Part shown: one piece after another, positions 49,761-62,385 of the stretch
How the letters are laid out: every line of letters begins with the position of its first letter
How positions within the stretch are numbered: position 1 is the first letter of the stretch
Source of the DNA: Anabas testudineus
Lineage: Eukaryota; Chordata; Actinopteri; Anabantiformes; Anabantidae
Assembly (NCBI RefSeq): GCF_900324465.2
Contig: NC_046616.1
Coordinates: forward strand, 12,054,547-12,118,546
Length of the DNA: 64,000 nt
Direction of reading: 5' to 3'
Position numbers and translations under genes: made by a program
Notes under the pieces: model-generated
What the model saw: only the letters and a program-made list of their open reading frames with translations
The model's database searches: none
What the model was told of the DNA's origin: nothing

Positions 49761-52700
49761 TTGTTATAATGCATTTTGACAAGGCAAAATGTTTCTGGGG
49801 GTATGACATAATGATATGTATAACATAAAAAATGATGTCAAATGATGTGATGATGATGTCAGCTCTATATGTTCACAAAGTAAAAAATAAAATAAACACA
49901 CCATCTTCATTGTAAAACAGGACGCTCAGGTACTGCACTGTATGTTGCACTGTGAGCTTTGCTGCTCCGGGGTGCCTTGAGTCTGTGCAGCACACAATGA
50001 CATAAGAATATCTAAACACTGGAGAGACACATACGGCTCCTCCAACAACTCCAAACATGTCTACATTTATGAACTTTATCTTGACTGGGGTCCTGTTTTT
50101 CTCTGTGTCATGCATTGCTGCAGGCAATCAATTGCCCCCTTAGGGACAATAAGGTTGTTATTGATTTAAAAAAGGAAAAGAACTGATGAGAAAAAACACT
50201 GAAGCAAAGATGTTTAACCCAACTAAACATCTGTGGAAAAAACAAAAACTCAGACGTATTACTATAACCAATTAATAAGGATATATTTTCTCCAATATAC
50301 AGTTTGATCTACAATTAAAAACACTATTAGAAATGTGTTTTATTTTATTTAAATAATGAAATAAAGTAGCACCAGTATAATAGGGCCTGTTACCATGAAG
50401 AATAAATGAAAACTCAAATTGAACATATTTATCTGTCGTGGAGGAGTAAAGAGGTGACCAGCACTTACTTACCAGCTGTCCTGGGTGTTTTTCTTTTAAT
50501 CAAACTTGTCTCCCTGCGTCCACTCAGCTTTTGTTCTTTTCAAATTAAAAGCCCCCTCAGTGAGTCGCGTGCTGTGTCAATACGCAGAGCGTGTCTGGAA
50601 AGTTAGCGGCGTCGGACCGAACCATTTCACACGAGGCCGGGGAGATTTACTGCTTAAAAAGGTAATGTAACCCTATTTAAACTGAACTCAGCGACCAATA
50701 TATAATTTGGGAGCGATAATGTAAGGATTTTAGACATTCTAAAGTAAAACAACTATACATTGCTCAGTAGATAAACAGGATTGCACAAATCATTAAAGAC
50801 CCCCTCCCTTCACTGAGAAAGTGAAGTTGACCCACGCAGCTGTCCGAAGAGCTGCTGCCTCACATCAGAGCAGAGTCGGTGAGGGGAGGTCGGGAGGATG
50901 CTGTAGAGGAGCAGACAACACACCCAGGTCAGTGCGAGCGCTGCTCTGCAGCTTTACACTTTACTTTACATCAAGAGAAAGGATCTGCACAGAAAACTGT
51001 CAGCTACTTCTACCTGAGTCTTACTATTGGAAACGTTTCCACAAGATATTTATTTTTTATTATAAACTTTCACGCTTTGTCAATTTTGCTTGGTCTAGTG
51101 TTTAGGTATTTATTTATTTATTTTGTAAATCTTTTAGTGCCACAGTGTAAAATGCTTCATTCCAGTTTAAAGTCCCGAATTAGCAAAAGTACAAACTGGC
51201 TGCAAAATGTACTGTGAGTAGAAAATATACAAAATGTACTCATAGTATCAAAGGAAAAGTATGTGTTATGTAGTGGAAGGGAGCAGCTCAGTTGTTGAAT
51301 TATTACCTTGTAAAGCAAAATGTTGTTTTTGTGAAAGTAACCTTTTACATTTCTTGTAACTTTACCCAACTTTAACCTGAGCAGCACTTAAAGTAAAGTA
51401 ATCATTGTGATTTGGAACCTGATATGTTTTTATCTATACTCATAATTGAGTTTCTCTGACAAGTAATGAAGTATTCAGTGACACAAATTGAAAGTACACG
51501 TACTTCAAATTTGTATAGTGTAGAATTACAGTTCACATTAAATTGTTGAACATTTTACTTCACTGCATCTAAAGTCTCTACAGATGTACAATAACAGATT
51601 AGGACCAGAAATCCACAAATAAAATATAGTCTGACTACATTTACTTTTAATACTCTTAAGTACATTTTGTGGCTACTTCTGTATTTTTACTTTATAGTAC
51701 AAATGCAAATGCAGGAATCATTCTTGTTATAGATTAATTTTTAAAGTGTGTATTTACTTGATCAAAGGATCCTCATACTTCATTTACCAGACAGTAATAC
51801 TTGTCTGTATAAAACTGTAAAACTACTCCATGTTACACCTACTAGGCCTAACAATCATGACAAATAAATCAAAAACAGCTTTGGTGGTGGTAAAAGACTG
51901 TGTTGGGTCTGCAGTTTAACAACTTGCTCCGGACTGTACCACAAATGAGAACGGGTCGCTTTCACAGTTAAATAACACTGTAGGATGTGTTTGGGGCAGC
52001 AGCCTGGTTGGTGGAGGTTGTTTGTGCCCACAGCAGCAGAATAAACAATGATTTACAATCCACATGTTGACAGGCGTGCTGTGCTACTGTGGTGCGAAAG
52101 ACAACACCTGAGTGTTGTGCTACTTGAAGCCTCCAGTTCTTTTGTCTTCAAAAGAAGACAAAAGCTGTAAACACATCCTGCCAGTGGCCTGTGATGACCA
52201 TAAGTGTCAATTCAGAGGCCTCAGAAATGATGATTCAGAGTTACAAGGTGATCTCCGGTCAGCCCTCCAGCCTGTGCAGAACAATGAAGCATCTCTTCTT
52301 GCCTTCTGTATTTACGCTGTTGTCGAGCTGCAACAGAGCTGCTGTGTCTGGCTGGCATATGGCCTCCAGTGACTGAGGGCAGTGCTTATTAGCCCTGCAT
52401 TGTCTCTGCTGGAAAATAACCCCTGCACAACGAAGTAATGTTGACAAAAGAAAGAGGCGGACGGTGTTTAATGTAGCTTTCTTATAACTGTGGATTTTGA
52501 ACTCACTATACCCTCCTGCATTTTGCTGCTGTGTGGAGTTTCCAGACTCAGCACAAGGCAAAGATCTGACTCAGTGACGTGCTTTGTAATACAACACCCT
52601 TTCTCTCCATTTTTTTCTATCCTGCCGCTCCCCCACATTGATGCACTTCTCTTCCAGCAGCCCGCATTGTGTACAGAGTGGATCCATTTTGCTGAATGGA

Positions 52701-55061
52701 TTTTGGCTTTTCATCAGACTTTGAAATAAGGCATGCTGCAAAGTCGTTTGGTTTCTTCCATAGTATCAGCATTCAGTGGAGAATCTTAATTACAGGGTTG
52801 GAACAGGCCTCGGTCTGGTTTCAGGCATCCCTCACTGGTTCCCTGGCGAAGCCGGTCCCCATTGGTAATTCCTGGGCCGACCACAGTGGTAATGAGCACG
52901 GCGGTGGTGGCGGCGATCCAGGAGATCGCAGCTCCAAAGGCTCATGGGAAAGGGTGGTGGGGGAAGTCTGGGAGACAGCAATTCCTCATCATGATCTCTT
53001 GCCATAAACACTCACTTCCGTGGATGTTACACTGTCACAGTCCAGTGAGCAGTGAGGATGGGTGGGGATGGTCATTTCATATCCCTGACACGTTCCTAGA
53101 GAGTCATAACTAGTCATGATTAGAGGAGATCACAGACCCCTCTGAATTAAAATGTTATGACTACTTCAGTCATGTCTGCTGGGTGGACACTATGTTATCA
53201 GCAGCTAACCCCACAGGAAATGGCCTCCAATCCCCCTTATACTCAATCAAGGAAACTATTGTTTTATTGTCTGTCTCTAACAATATGGTTCCCACGCCTC
53301 TAGGTTCTTATGAAAGCTTTGACAAATGGCATCAGCGTCTTAGCAATAAGCTGCAGCTTCTAGTGAGATCTGCTATTTTACCCGGACTCACCCACCCACT
53401 CACTCAGCCTCCGACCACAGACTCTTGTGAAAGTCTTCAGAGAGTTATGGGGTGTAAGTGGGTAAATCCCACATTACCCTGCCTGACTCTGATTACCAGG
53501 CTGGATTCCTGTTGACATCATTAGTTTTTGATTGCTGCAGTGTGGAGCCATGTGTCTGAGACGACAGCAGGCCCCAGCGTTACACAGTAGAAACCGATTC
53601 TTTCCTCATCTCTCACTGCAGCCTTGTCACGGTTACTGGCTGTTGTCAGCAGATATCTCACCCACAGTAGATTATTGAGGCTGGTTGGTGGATACAGAGC
53701 CTTTGTGTGAGTGTTGTTTTACTGACTCGAGCTGCCTGGCTGTGGCTCATTGTGCTACCGGCTGCTCATAGCTGCGTCAGTTCACATGAGTGGCTGTGCT
53801 GAATGGGTCAGGCCTATGGAATACACAATAATATCCTGACAGCCGAGGTTCTCATCCACATGAGCTGTGAGTCTTCCTGGTCCCTACAGGAAAAGGCCTG
53901 ATACCAATCTCCAAACAAAGAGGATGAGACAGGAGCTGAGGATTATACACAGCAGCCTTAGCAACACATTCATTCACGTGTTTATTTCTGACTAATAACA
54001 CAAAATTTACGTCTCATATGAGTTTGGTTTACATGATTGTATCACAACTGCTGATCAAGTTTATTATCACTCCTTTATAAAAGTGTGGTGCTGAAGTAAG
54101 CAAGCGATGACATTTCTGTAATCATCTTTTAATCATGTTTTTCTTTTCAAGGAAGTGTAATGACACACATGTGAGATCCAGAAAACAGTATTTGACCTAA
54201 AAAGTGAGGAAAATAAAAGCAGTATTATCTTGAAGGTTCTCTCTTGTCCTGAAGCAACAGCCACTAACAAATCTGCAGGTCTGATTTTAAAAGCCTCGAC
54301 TTATCCCAGAGTTACCTCTAATTTGTTGCTGCCATTGTTTTGCTCGTCTTGCTGTTGTTTTTGTTTAATGTCAGTCAGATGTTTGGTGGAAAACAACAAT
54401 GGGGCAGAGCAACCCATAAATTGCACTTGCCTGTTTGTAAAAGTGTGTTAGTGAAATGGGTAGGGTTGCACAGGAGTCAGCAGGGACCTTGTGATCTGAT
54501 GCTGCGTGGACAAACCCAGCATTCAGACATTCTTCAACTTCTGAGCCCCCAGAGGGTTTTTTAGACACTGGTTGAATAGGAGCTGAGGGAGGAGTATGTG
54601 GGGGGAACAGGTGCAGCCCATGAGTGGGGTAATTCTCACTGCCATCTGCTTTATTTTTCTGGGCCTGAGCTCTTTAAAACGCCCTCTGACACGCCTCATA
54701 GTGACACGCTCCCCTAGCAAGCCACACCATGACCCGTCACCATGGCACCACGATTCGGATTAACCCCTGCACATGTGCCGAGTCAACTGTGGGGGTCTGA
54801 CTCTTTTGTGATACAGCAAGAAGAAAGAGGTGGAGGAGGGGGGAGATGGAGAATTGCATGGATAAGTGTGTGAAAGGACACTCGCCAGTCATTCACTTTT
54901 GTTAAGTAAAGCAGCAGGCGTGAGCATGAATGAAGCCATGTGGCAGAAGAACTACAGGAGGATCTTAAGTCTTCTTTCTAAGTGATCAATCTAATTTACT
55001 AGTCTCAACAAAATCTTCCCATTTCATCAGGTATTTCAAAACTTGAGAGCAGATCATCAAG
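49761..55061. other. Gene-poor spacer upstream of inava
   Basis: 5.3 kb without supported coding exons. A CpG-bearing patch at about 50560-50660 ends in a possible donor (AAAAAG/GTAATG), and another possible donor lies at 50926; either could be an upstream noncoding exon. A GC-rich patch occurs at 52800-53000. AGTAC-type repeat sequence spreads over roughly 51480-51800. The inava 5' UTR exon containing the start probably begins at 55031 after an AG acceptor, so its promoter lies somewhere in this spacer. Confidence 0.5.
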
Positions 55062-58000
55062 ATGACGGCCATCGAGAGTAAAGAGGACATCAGTGACAAT
55101 GACAGCGGGATTATCTTACACTCTGGTAACAACATTATTAAAGAAATGTGCTATAAATGATCAATACCACAAAATAGCATCTGATCTGCATGTACTTTAC
55201 ACACAGATTAGGTCTTCAGAATACATATCAAAACACAGTGATACTGCTAATTAAACAGAACTGGGTACTATAACCAAAACATTGGTGATGAGGATTGAGG
55301 AAGAAAATCAAACTAACAAACATTTAACATTTAATTAACAGTTTATTTTTTTTAAAAGGTAGTGGGTTTAATACTTTTTCAGGTTGTATTAGGTATTTAT
55401 TGTTATGGCTGATGATGTATGCTGCTGAGTAGAACTTGATCTGCTCGCCTATGTTATCACTGCAGGTCCAGACAGTCCCACGTCCCCGGTGAAGGACCTG
55501 ACCACCCACACCAGAGCCCTGAAGCTGAAGCACCAGTCTCTGGAGGAGCGTCTGGAGCTCTGTCTGCTGGAGCTCAGGAAGCTGTGCATCAGGGAGGCAG
55601 TAAGTAATCTTCTATATTATTTTGTGCATTGATTCTTACAAACATTATATATTTTGGTGTTTGAATTATGTGTTTTAACAGTTTTATTATCAATTCACAG
55701 GAGCTAACTGGTACACTGCCCTCAGACTATCCTCTGATGCCTGATGAGAAGCCACCTCAGATCAGAAGGAGGATTGGAGCTTCCTTCAAGCTGGATGAAG
55801 GCCTGATCCATCTGGATAAACAGGTACAGGTCACAACACAAATAGTGTTCAGTGTTTGAGGAAATGAGCAAAAGAGACTCCCTATTCAGAACTTGTGTCT
55901 GTCACAGGATTCAGAGCTGCAAGCACTGGAAACTGACTTGGCTCTCCAGCTCCAGATTTATGAGGCGGCCCGCAAACTCTCCTTGGAAGAGAACCTCAGT
56001 AAACCGCAGAAGAAGAGCCGCCTACAGCAGTGCAAGAGGGAGGAGAAGAAAGTAAAAAATCTTCAGGAGGCCGTGTTACAGCAAAGGATCAAGAGCGAGT
56101 GTAACTCACCATGCATCAGCATCACAAACAGTCAAAACAAAGGTCAGTGACTGTGCTGCTGCCTACAGGCCAAACTGTGAGCTGCACTCATGATCAAAGT
56201 GGGTTTGATGAACGCATCTAAAATGTTTGTTTTGTGTGTGCAGATCTGTGCATGTCTGATGATAGCTCCCTGTCTGATGTGGTGGCTCTGGATGATGGTA
56301 AGTAAATACAGTATAGGATTATGATCACTTTTCACTCCAGAGAGTTGTGGGGTTGCATGTAACCAGTGGTCTAACAAGTACTCACTTCTTAAAACTCTTG
56401 ACATAGATGAAGAGCAGATCACACTTTACGACAAATCAATCATGAAATAAACCATGACATTTCAGAGGTTTCACATACTTTTTCTTGCCACTTTATTCTT
56501 TAACATGCTGCTGTTGAATAGAAAGTCAAAATAAACAATTTTAATAAACAACTTTTTCGCAAATGAAACAAAACCATATTTCACAGTCCTCATATTTGTT
56601 CTCTCTGACCCACAGATGTGGACTCGACTGGCCCCCTCTCTCCGCCAGTGTTAGGCACTTCATATTCGGATCCCATCCAGCTGTCAGCCAAGACGCAGCA
56701 GTCATCAGGCCAGCTCGGTGTGGAGTATGAGTCCTCTCCAATTCAGAACTCCCCATGGAGAGAATCCAATTTAGACCAACCTTATCACAAGGCCACAAAA
56801 CCTCAGTCCACTTGCACCAGCAGGTCCAGGTAGGCGTCTCTTAACAACTGGCTGGAAGCACAACAGTATTGGGCAAAGTAAAATTTTAGCATTAGAATAA
56901 ATAAATCCTGCCACTAACTCGCTTTTTGAGAGCGCACAGTAGGAATAAGCCAAACATTACTTGTGTCTCATGTTGTCGTTTCGTTTTTGTGCAGTAGTCC
57001 TGCAGGAACTCAGGTGTGTGCAGAGAGCAGCAGGATTCCTCTCACTCAGTTTGTCAAGAACTCAACTCTGCGTCACAACCACTCCACCAGTGCCCCCTCC
57101 ACCCCCGAGCTGCACATACGCCGACAGTACTCCCAGTCCTTCAGGTACACTGAGAAATCATGGCAGATACATCAGCTGAGTAATGTTCTACAACAACATG
57201 TGCTATGGTTTTATATTGTTACGTGATATTTCTCCTCAGACTTCCTAAAAGTAAACTGTCGACTGACATGGAGCGCCTCAGCTCAGAGAACAGTCGAGGC
57301 CGAGCCAGACTGCCGCAGCGGCGCTGTGTGGCTGACTTCATGGTGCGTTCGCCAGAGTATTCTCCCCTGCGCCCATACCAGTCCAGCTCTGAGGACAGCA
57401 GCTCGGAGCACTCATCCTCTTCCTACATCAGCGCCCCTGGCAGGGACAGACCCACTGAGATCCCAAAGCCCTGCCCGCCGCCTTATGGATTCCACTTTGG
57501 AGCACAGGAGAAAGGACTCTCCAACTTCTCTGGTTCACACAAGAACACCAGCCACTCTCAGCCCAACCCCACCCACATCAAGGCCATGCCAGAAGATGGC
57601 CCCCTTTCCCCTCAAGACTTGGGAAAGGGCTTCATGTCTTCCCCTTCTGTAGTACAGACCCCTGAGCAAAGAAACCAACAGGGGGGAGCATTTGCCCCAA
57701 GAAGAATCCTAAAGCCACCTCCGCCTTACACCAGGCTGGTGCGAACACCCTCATTGAAGGAGTACCCAAACCATGCCATCTGGCTGATGCCCAGAGAGAT
57801 CGTGTCAGAGGAGCTGAAGTCCTGGCACCAGAGGAACCAGCTGCAGAAGTTAAGGCCAAGCTGTGTGGAGCAGCAGAGCTCCCTGAGTGTGATGAGTCCC
57901 ACTTCACCTCATCTGCCTCCATTTAAACAGGTCAGTAGTAAAAAGGATCCAACAACACGATGCAGTAAGCCACAAACAGGTTGCTGTGTAAAATTATGAG

Positions 58001-58172
58001 TGAGACAGGAGTAAATAAATCTGTCTTAGAGTTTTAATAATACATATAAAGTGTATTTCACTGGATTTTTTTTTTGCAGGGTGCTGGAAACGTGATTCTC
58101 CAGAGAGCTGCAGATGGGACGCCGCTGCAGTGGTTTGTTGCAGAGGATGCTGAAATTGTGAGCCAGGTTTAG
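55062..58172 (+). CDS. inava: INAVA (C1orf106), innate immunity activator with CUPID domain
   Basis: INAVA binds cytohesin ARF-GEFs, stabilises epithelial junctions and promotes innate signalling. Exons: 55062-55125, 55466-55599, 55701-55823, 55908-56142, 56244-56297, 56616-56829, 56995-57144, 57240-57930 and 58080-58172. Sum 1758 nt, 585 aa (human about 660). The start MTAIESKEDISDNDSGIIL matches human ESKDEVSDTDSGIIL. The CUPID (DUF3338) coiled-coil domain occupies roughly residues 35-140 (EERLELCLLELRKLCIREAE, RRRIGASFKLD, ARKLSLEENLSKP). Then come SDDSSLSD, PIQNSPWRESNLDQPY (human PVQNSPWKETSLDHPY), a long serine/proline-rich region, VRTPSLKEYP, and the tail LQRAADGTPLQWFVAEDAEI, VSQV. 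The tail favours INAVA over its paralogue CCDC120. Upstream noncoding exons not placed. Confidence 0.92.
56416..56492 (+). mobile_element. Tc1-like element terminal fragment in inava intron
   Basis: Ends in TTCACATACTTTTTCTTGCC ACT, the terminal repeat type of the element at 38635-39536. The preceding AGATCACACTTTACG resembles the usual 3' part of fish Tc1 elements. No matching left end was found nearby. Confidence 0.6.
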
Positions 58173-58890
58173 CTGAAACCTCAACTCCTCTGCAGTATGT
58201 AGAGTAGAATGTATTCCACGTCTTTCTATTTATCTCTGTATTTATTAAGTCTTTGGACTCTCTGTGAGATTGTATGCTGACATGATGCAAAAGACGTGGA
58301 CCTATCGGTATTCCAATGAGCACATTTCTCTCTCTCTCTCTCTTTTAATTTAAAACTTAATGTAAGGTTATATACCAGTTTTATTTATTTTATATTGTTT
58401 CTAAAGGATATTACTAAAAACAAATAGCTGAAATTCTGATGTGAATTGAGGTTTATGCAATTTTCTAAACATGTCAAATGGATCACAAACATGCTGTGTT
58501 TCTTTGTGGCTGGCACACATTTTGCACATAAAATTCACCAACAGTCGTTTGCAAATAAGTTTTCCCATTTCTAATATAATTTCAACATTATACTATATTT
58601 ATCTATTATTTAAAGCTTTCCCCTTGCAACAGAGGCTTATTATGAAAATGCTGATACATCTTTGAAAATGCCTTGCTCTTTTTTATATAGTAATAGTACT
58701 ATAAGTACTATTTATAGTAAAAATTTAACATCTAACATGACATCAACCGTAACGTTTGCTTAACTCTTAATTAATAATGATTAATAAATCACTGATGCCT
58801 TTAACGGTGGTTTGATTGTTTCACTACAGTATGGTATTTCATTACTAACCAAGTGATTGTATCAGTTTTTATATTTTTTTGTATATTTGT

Positions 58891-58896
58891 AATAAA
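58891..58896 (+). terminator. inava polyadenylation signal
   Basis: AATAAA 719 bp past the stop. The convergent IRAG-like gene stops only about 125 bp away on the other strand. The 3' UTR (58173-58910) is AT-rich with a TC run near 58328-58344. Confidence 0.55.
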
Positions 58897-59021
58897 AAAT
58901 GTGAGTGAAAGTTATCTTTGTGACATTTCTATTTTAAGTGTAAAGATAGAAAAAAACACATAAATGAGCAACTGAAGATGTTTTATGATGTTCACAGTAC
59001 AGTCAAACTAGATCATGGCTC

Positions 59022-62000
59022 TCAAGTTGTCAAATAGTAGGTCAGTGTTACCACGGCAAAAAGTACAAACAGGTACATGCAGAGGAGCGCCCAGCGACAG
59101 CGATACAGCCAGTGAACCAGAGGACGTGGTCTCCTTGAAGATCCATGCCTGAAGAAAGCGGACTGTAAGCATTTGCCCAGAGAAACTCATCAGCACATTC
59201 AGCAAAGCTCTAACAGATGGAACAACTTACGTGTTCACAGAGACCCGTTGGTAGATATCGCTTTTATCTTTGTCTGCCTTTTTCTTTGATAACACAGATT
59301 TAGCCTTGTGTCTGCGTTGCAAAGTGTCCAGAAGGGAACTGTAAAAAAAAAAAAGAAGATGGATAAACAACATTAACAGTGGCTGTGATTCTCTGTTACA
59401 TGACATATCAAGGAGGTGAGCTGCAGGTGTGGACTCGTCTATTTCCATTAGTTCATTAACAGTGATTTGAAGCCATACTTCCTGTTTTGTGTCTTTACGG
59501 AGCCCAGTTGTTTGGGTGGGGGCCACTCTGAGTTGCGGTTTGTTGGAGAGGTGTCTGTAGGAAGCTGCACAGCTAAAGCCTCTAATGGAGTTTCATCTGG
59601 ATCAAGTGTCCTAACAAAAAAAAAAAGAAATCAGGTGATATACACTGAACTTTACATGGCCTAATCTATAACCTAAACTCTGAGTCTCTATTTGACCTGT
59701 CGTCCACTGAGTAGCTGTCGTCTCTGGTCAAGGCAGAGCAGCTGGGCTCAAAGCTCAGGGATGGAGACGGACAGGCGAGGAGGGATTTCTTACTGGGAGA
59801 CCCTTCGTGAAGCCCCTTCCTCAACTCTTGCTTCCTCTTGTTATAGTTAAAAGTAGAAAGACCATCATTGTTGGTTTTTGGATGGCAATTCACTAAAGTT
59901 CACTAAAGAAAACCTCTTTACCTGGTTTTGGCTGGATATGAGCGATATACTGACCCTGCGACGACCACTGTTCTAATGGAAGGAACAGAGAGAGGCAGAG
60001 GAAGGCAGATCAAAGTGATGAAGTGCTGGTACTCCAGTTATTAGATGGTGCAATAAGCCACATATGTGGATACCTGCTGAGAGCTCCTCTGTCTGTTGTC
60101 ACTGTCCTCTGGGTCTGCAACATGACAACCAATAGCCGGTCAAATATAGACACACGACAGCAAAACAAGACAGAACGAAGTATCAGAAACCTGGTGATGC
60201 TCTGGGATCGCTGCTGTTGCTGCAGGACTCCTGCTGCTGGATCAGCTTCTTGGCTTCTTCCAGCGCTGCTACATTTCTGTCATGCCGCCTCTTTAGATTC
60301 TCAACATGAGCCACCATGAGCTCCACCGCCCGACTCACACGAGCCTCCTAAAAAATAGAACATCACAGCGCACAGGATGTGCAAATAGTACATGATGCTA
60401 TTTTACAGTGAGCAGTACTAACAACAGATCGAAGCTGGTATTAATACCTAAAAAGTAAAAACATTTGAAGAAGGATTTTTTAAAAAACAAGTGTAACGTT
60501 GTAACGTCTCTGATTACCTGGTGTACGGCTCCAAGCACCTCAGCTGTGCTGGAGATTCGCTCCACAGTTCCACTGAGGATGTCCAGAGACAGCTGCAGCC
60601 TCTGCAGGATCTTACTGCGCTCACTGTCCAAGCACAGGCCCTTCAGAGTCTGGAGACACAAACACACACGTGTCCATGCTCTTTAGCGTCTCACAACAGA
60701 TCCTTCGTCCTACACTGTACCTCCAGGGTCTCCCTGCCTCTGGTCAGCTCCAGCTGGATGTTCTCCTCAGCCAGGTTGCGGGCGTGCTCCTCCGCCTGCA
60801 GCCTCTGCTTCAGGGTGTACTGATCACAGCGGAAAGCCAGGGCAATCTGAGAAAAGGCCGACTGGGAGCAGAAATAAACTCAGGTCATTTATTTCACTGA
60901 GGTTTAAATGCATCCACACATTTCTTACATTGACATGATTTTGTCTGATTAAAGTACAGATCTGAATTCCTTCCCTTAAAGAGAAACTAACATGTTGTAT
61001 TAACATGTCTTTTATGTGATTGTGGAAATTCATCAAAAACAATGAAAGTCAGGAATAAATAATAATATTAATATTAATGATAAGACACAACACAAAAGAA
61101 AGCTGCTCTCACATTACTAATCAGTAATACATCAATCTGAGGTGGGGGCCTTACCTCCAAATCTTTCTCTGACATCTCTGCACTGTCAAAACAGAGGATT
61201 GATAGTGAAAATTCAGATTAATCAGACTATCTCAACATACACTGCCCGTCCAGAAAAAAATCCACAGCTGGATTTAACTAAGCATATTGGTGAGAGCCTC
61301 TCATTGGATAATTACTGCTTGGATGATTATTTTTCAGCTGCCAACAAGTTATTTAACCCAAACTGATGAAGTGAGTAGCTTCTCATTTCTTAAACAACCA
61401 TGTCACAAGACGCATCCTGTGGTCATGGAAAAAATGTTAATCTGTTTGAGAAGGGGTCAAATTATTGGCATGAATCAAGCAAAGAAAACATCTAAGGAGA
61501 TTGTTGAAACTACTGAAACTGGGTTAAGAACTGTCCAATTGAAGAAGCTGATGTTTATCTGATGAGTCCAGATTTACCACAGTGATGGGTGCATCAGGGT
61601 AAGAAGAGAGGCAGGTGAAGTGAACCTCACTGAGAATCTTTGGGATGTTTTGGAGAAGACTTTGCACATCAGGTCCGACTCTCCCGTCATCAATACAAGA
61701 TATTGGCGAAAAATGAACGCAACTCTGGACGAGAAATAAACGTGACATTGTAGAGTGTGAGTTTTCTTTGGACGGGCCGTGTATTGTGATGGTGAAGATA
61801 AAGAAGTTGAATGTTGCACCTGTTGAGTCCTACACGCTCTATGATGGACAACTCGTTCCAGCTTGTGACTAGACGCTCCTCTTGACTAGTTTCTGTTTTA
61901 AAAATAAAATCTCATTGAACTTTCCACTCACTTGTTTTACACTTTGTTTTTATGAACATTTTTAGCTGTTACCTTCTTCACTGTCCTCGCTGTCTGGCAT

Positions 62001-62385
62001 GGTGGACAGACTGTGACAGTGTGTCTCCTCATCAGGCTGGAAGAGGTTTCAGAAATATTACATCTGTCACAGATTGATGGAATCAGTGAATCTAAAAGGG
62101 ACAGGAAGGTCAGGACAGCTGGTCGATTATTTCACTCACCTCTGTGGTCATCGCTGCATCAACTGCTGTCGTCACGGGAATCATACACCGTGTGAAGCAA
62201 GTAAAAACTAGATTAAACTATTAAAACCCTCATAGTAGTCAGTTTTGCTAAAATTACAAATACATTCTCACAAGTTCCTCTCTGTCTGTCTCCCTCAGTC
62301 GCCCTCCTGGACTCAGAATAGATAATCTCATTAAGAGATCCACAGTCAGACCAGAGCAGAGGCTCATGGGTAGCTGTGGTTCTAC
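59022..62385 (-). CDS. IRAG/LRMP (Jaw1)-family IP3-receptor-associated, tail-anchored protein
   Basis: Members associate with IP3 receptors at the ER or nuclear envelope. Supported exons: 62385-62272 and 62165-62140 (both tentative), 62036-61973, 61892-61820, 61182-61155, 60861-60721, 60649-60518, 60347-60191, 60114-60074, 59972-59922, 59836-59697, 59610-59479, 59338-59223 and 59148-59022. They form one frame. The core reads SWNELSIIERVGLNSAEMSE, then AFRCDQYTLKQRLQAEEHAR, AEENIQLELTRGRETLE, TAEVLGAVHQEARVSRAVEL and MVAHVENLKRRH: long coiled coils as in IRAG1/LRMP. A basic/serine linker follows (GRRRVSISLIS). The last exon holds the membrane anchor WALLCMYLFVLFAVVTLTYY near the C-terminus. 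The 5' end is unresolved; an ATG inside an unspliced reading (62184) is an alternative start. Which IRAG member it is remains open. Confidence 0.75.
61240..61791. mobile_element. Tc1-like DNA transposon, short internally deleted copy
   Basis: 552 bp bounded by TA. The left end is CACTGCCCGTCCAGAAAAAA and the right end reads, on the minus strand, CACGGCCCGTCCAAAGAAAA. Internal strings resemble parts of Tc1 transposase (IIGMNQAKKTSKEIVETTET; LRTVQLKKL). They are joined directly to catalytic-region-like sequence, with several stops. Sits in an intron of the IRAG-like gene. Its ends differ from those of the element in smc5, so it belongs to another Tc1 family. Confidence 0.8.

Noticed and set aside
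49873-50127. 84-residue minus-strand open frame, possible retroelement tail
   Set aside because: The sequence ending in CCCTTAGGGACAATAAGG recalls 3' ends of some fish retroposons, but there is too little to assign it.
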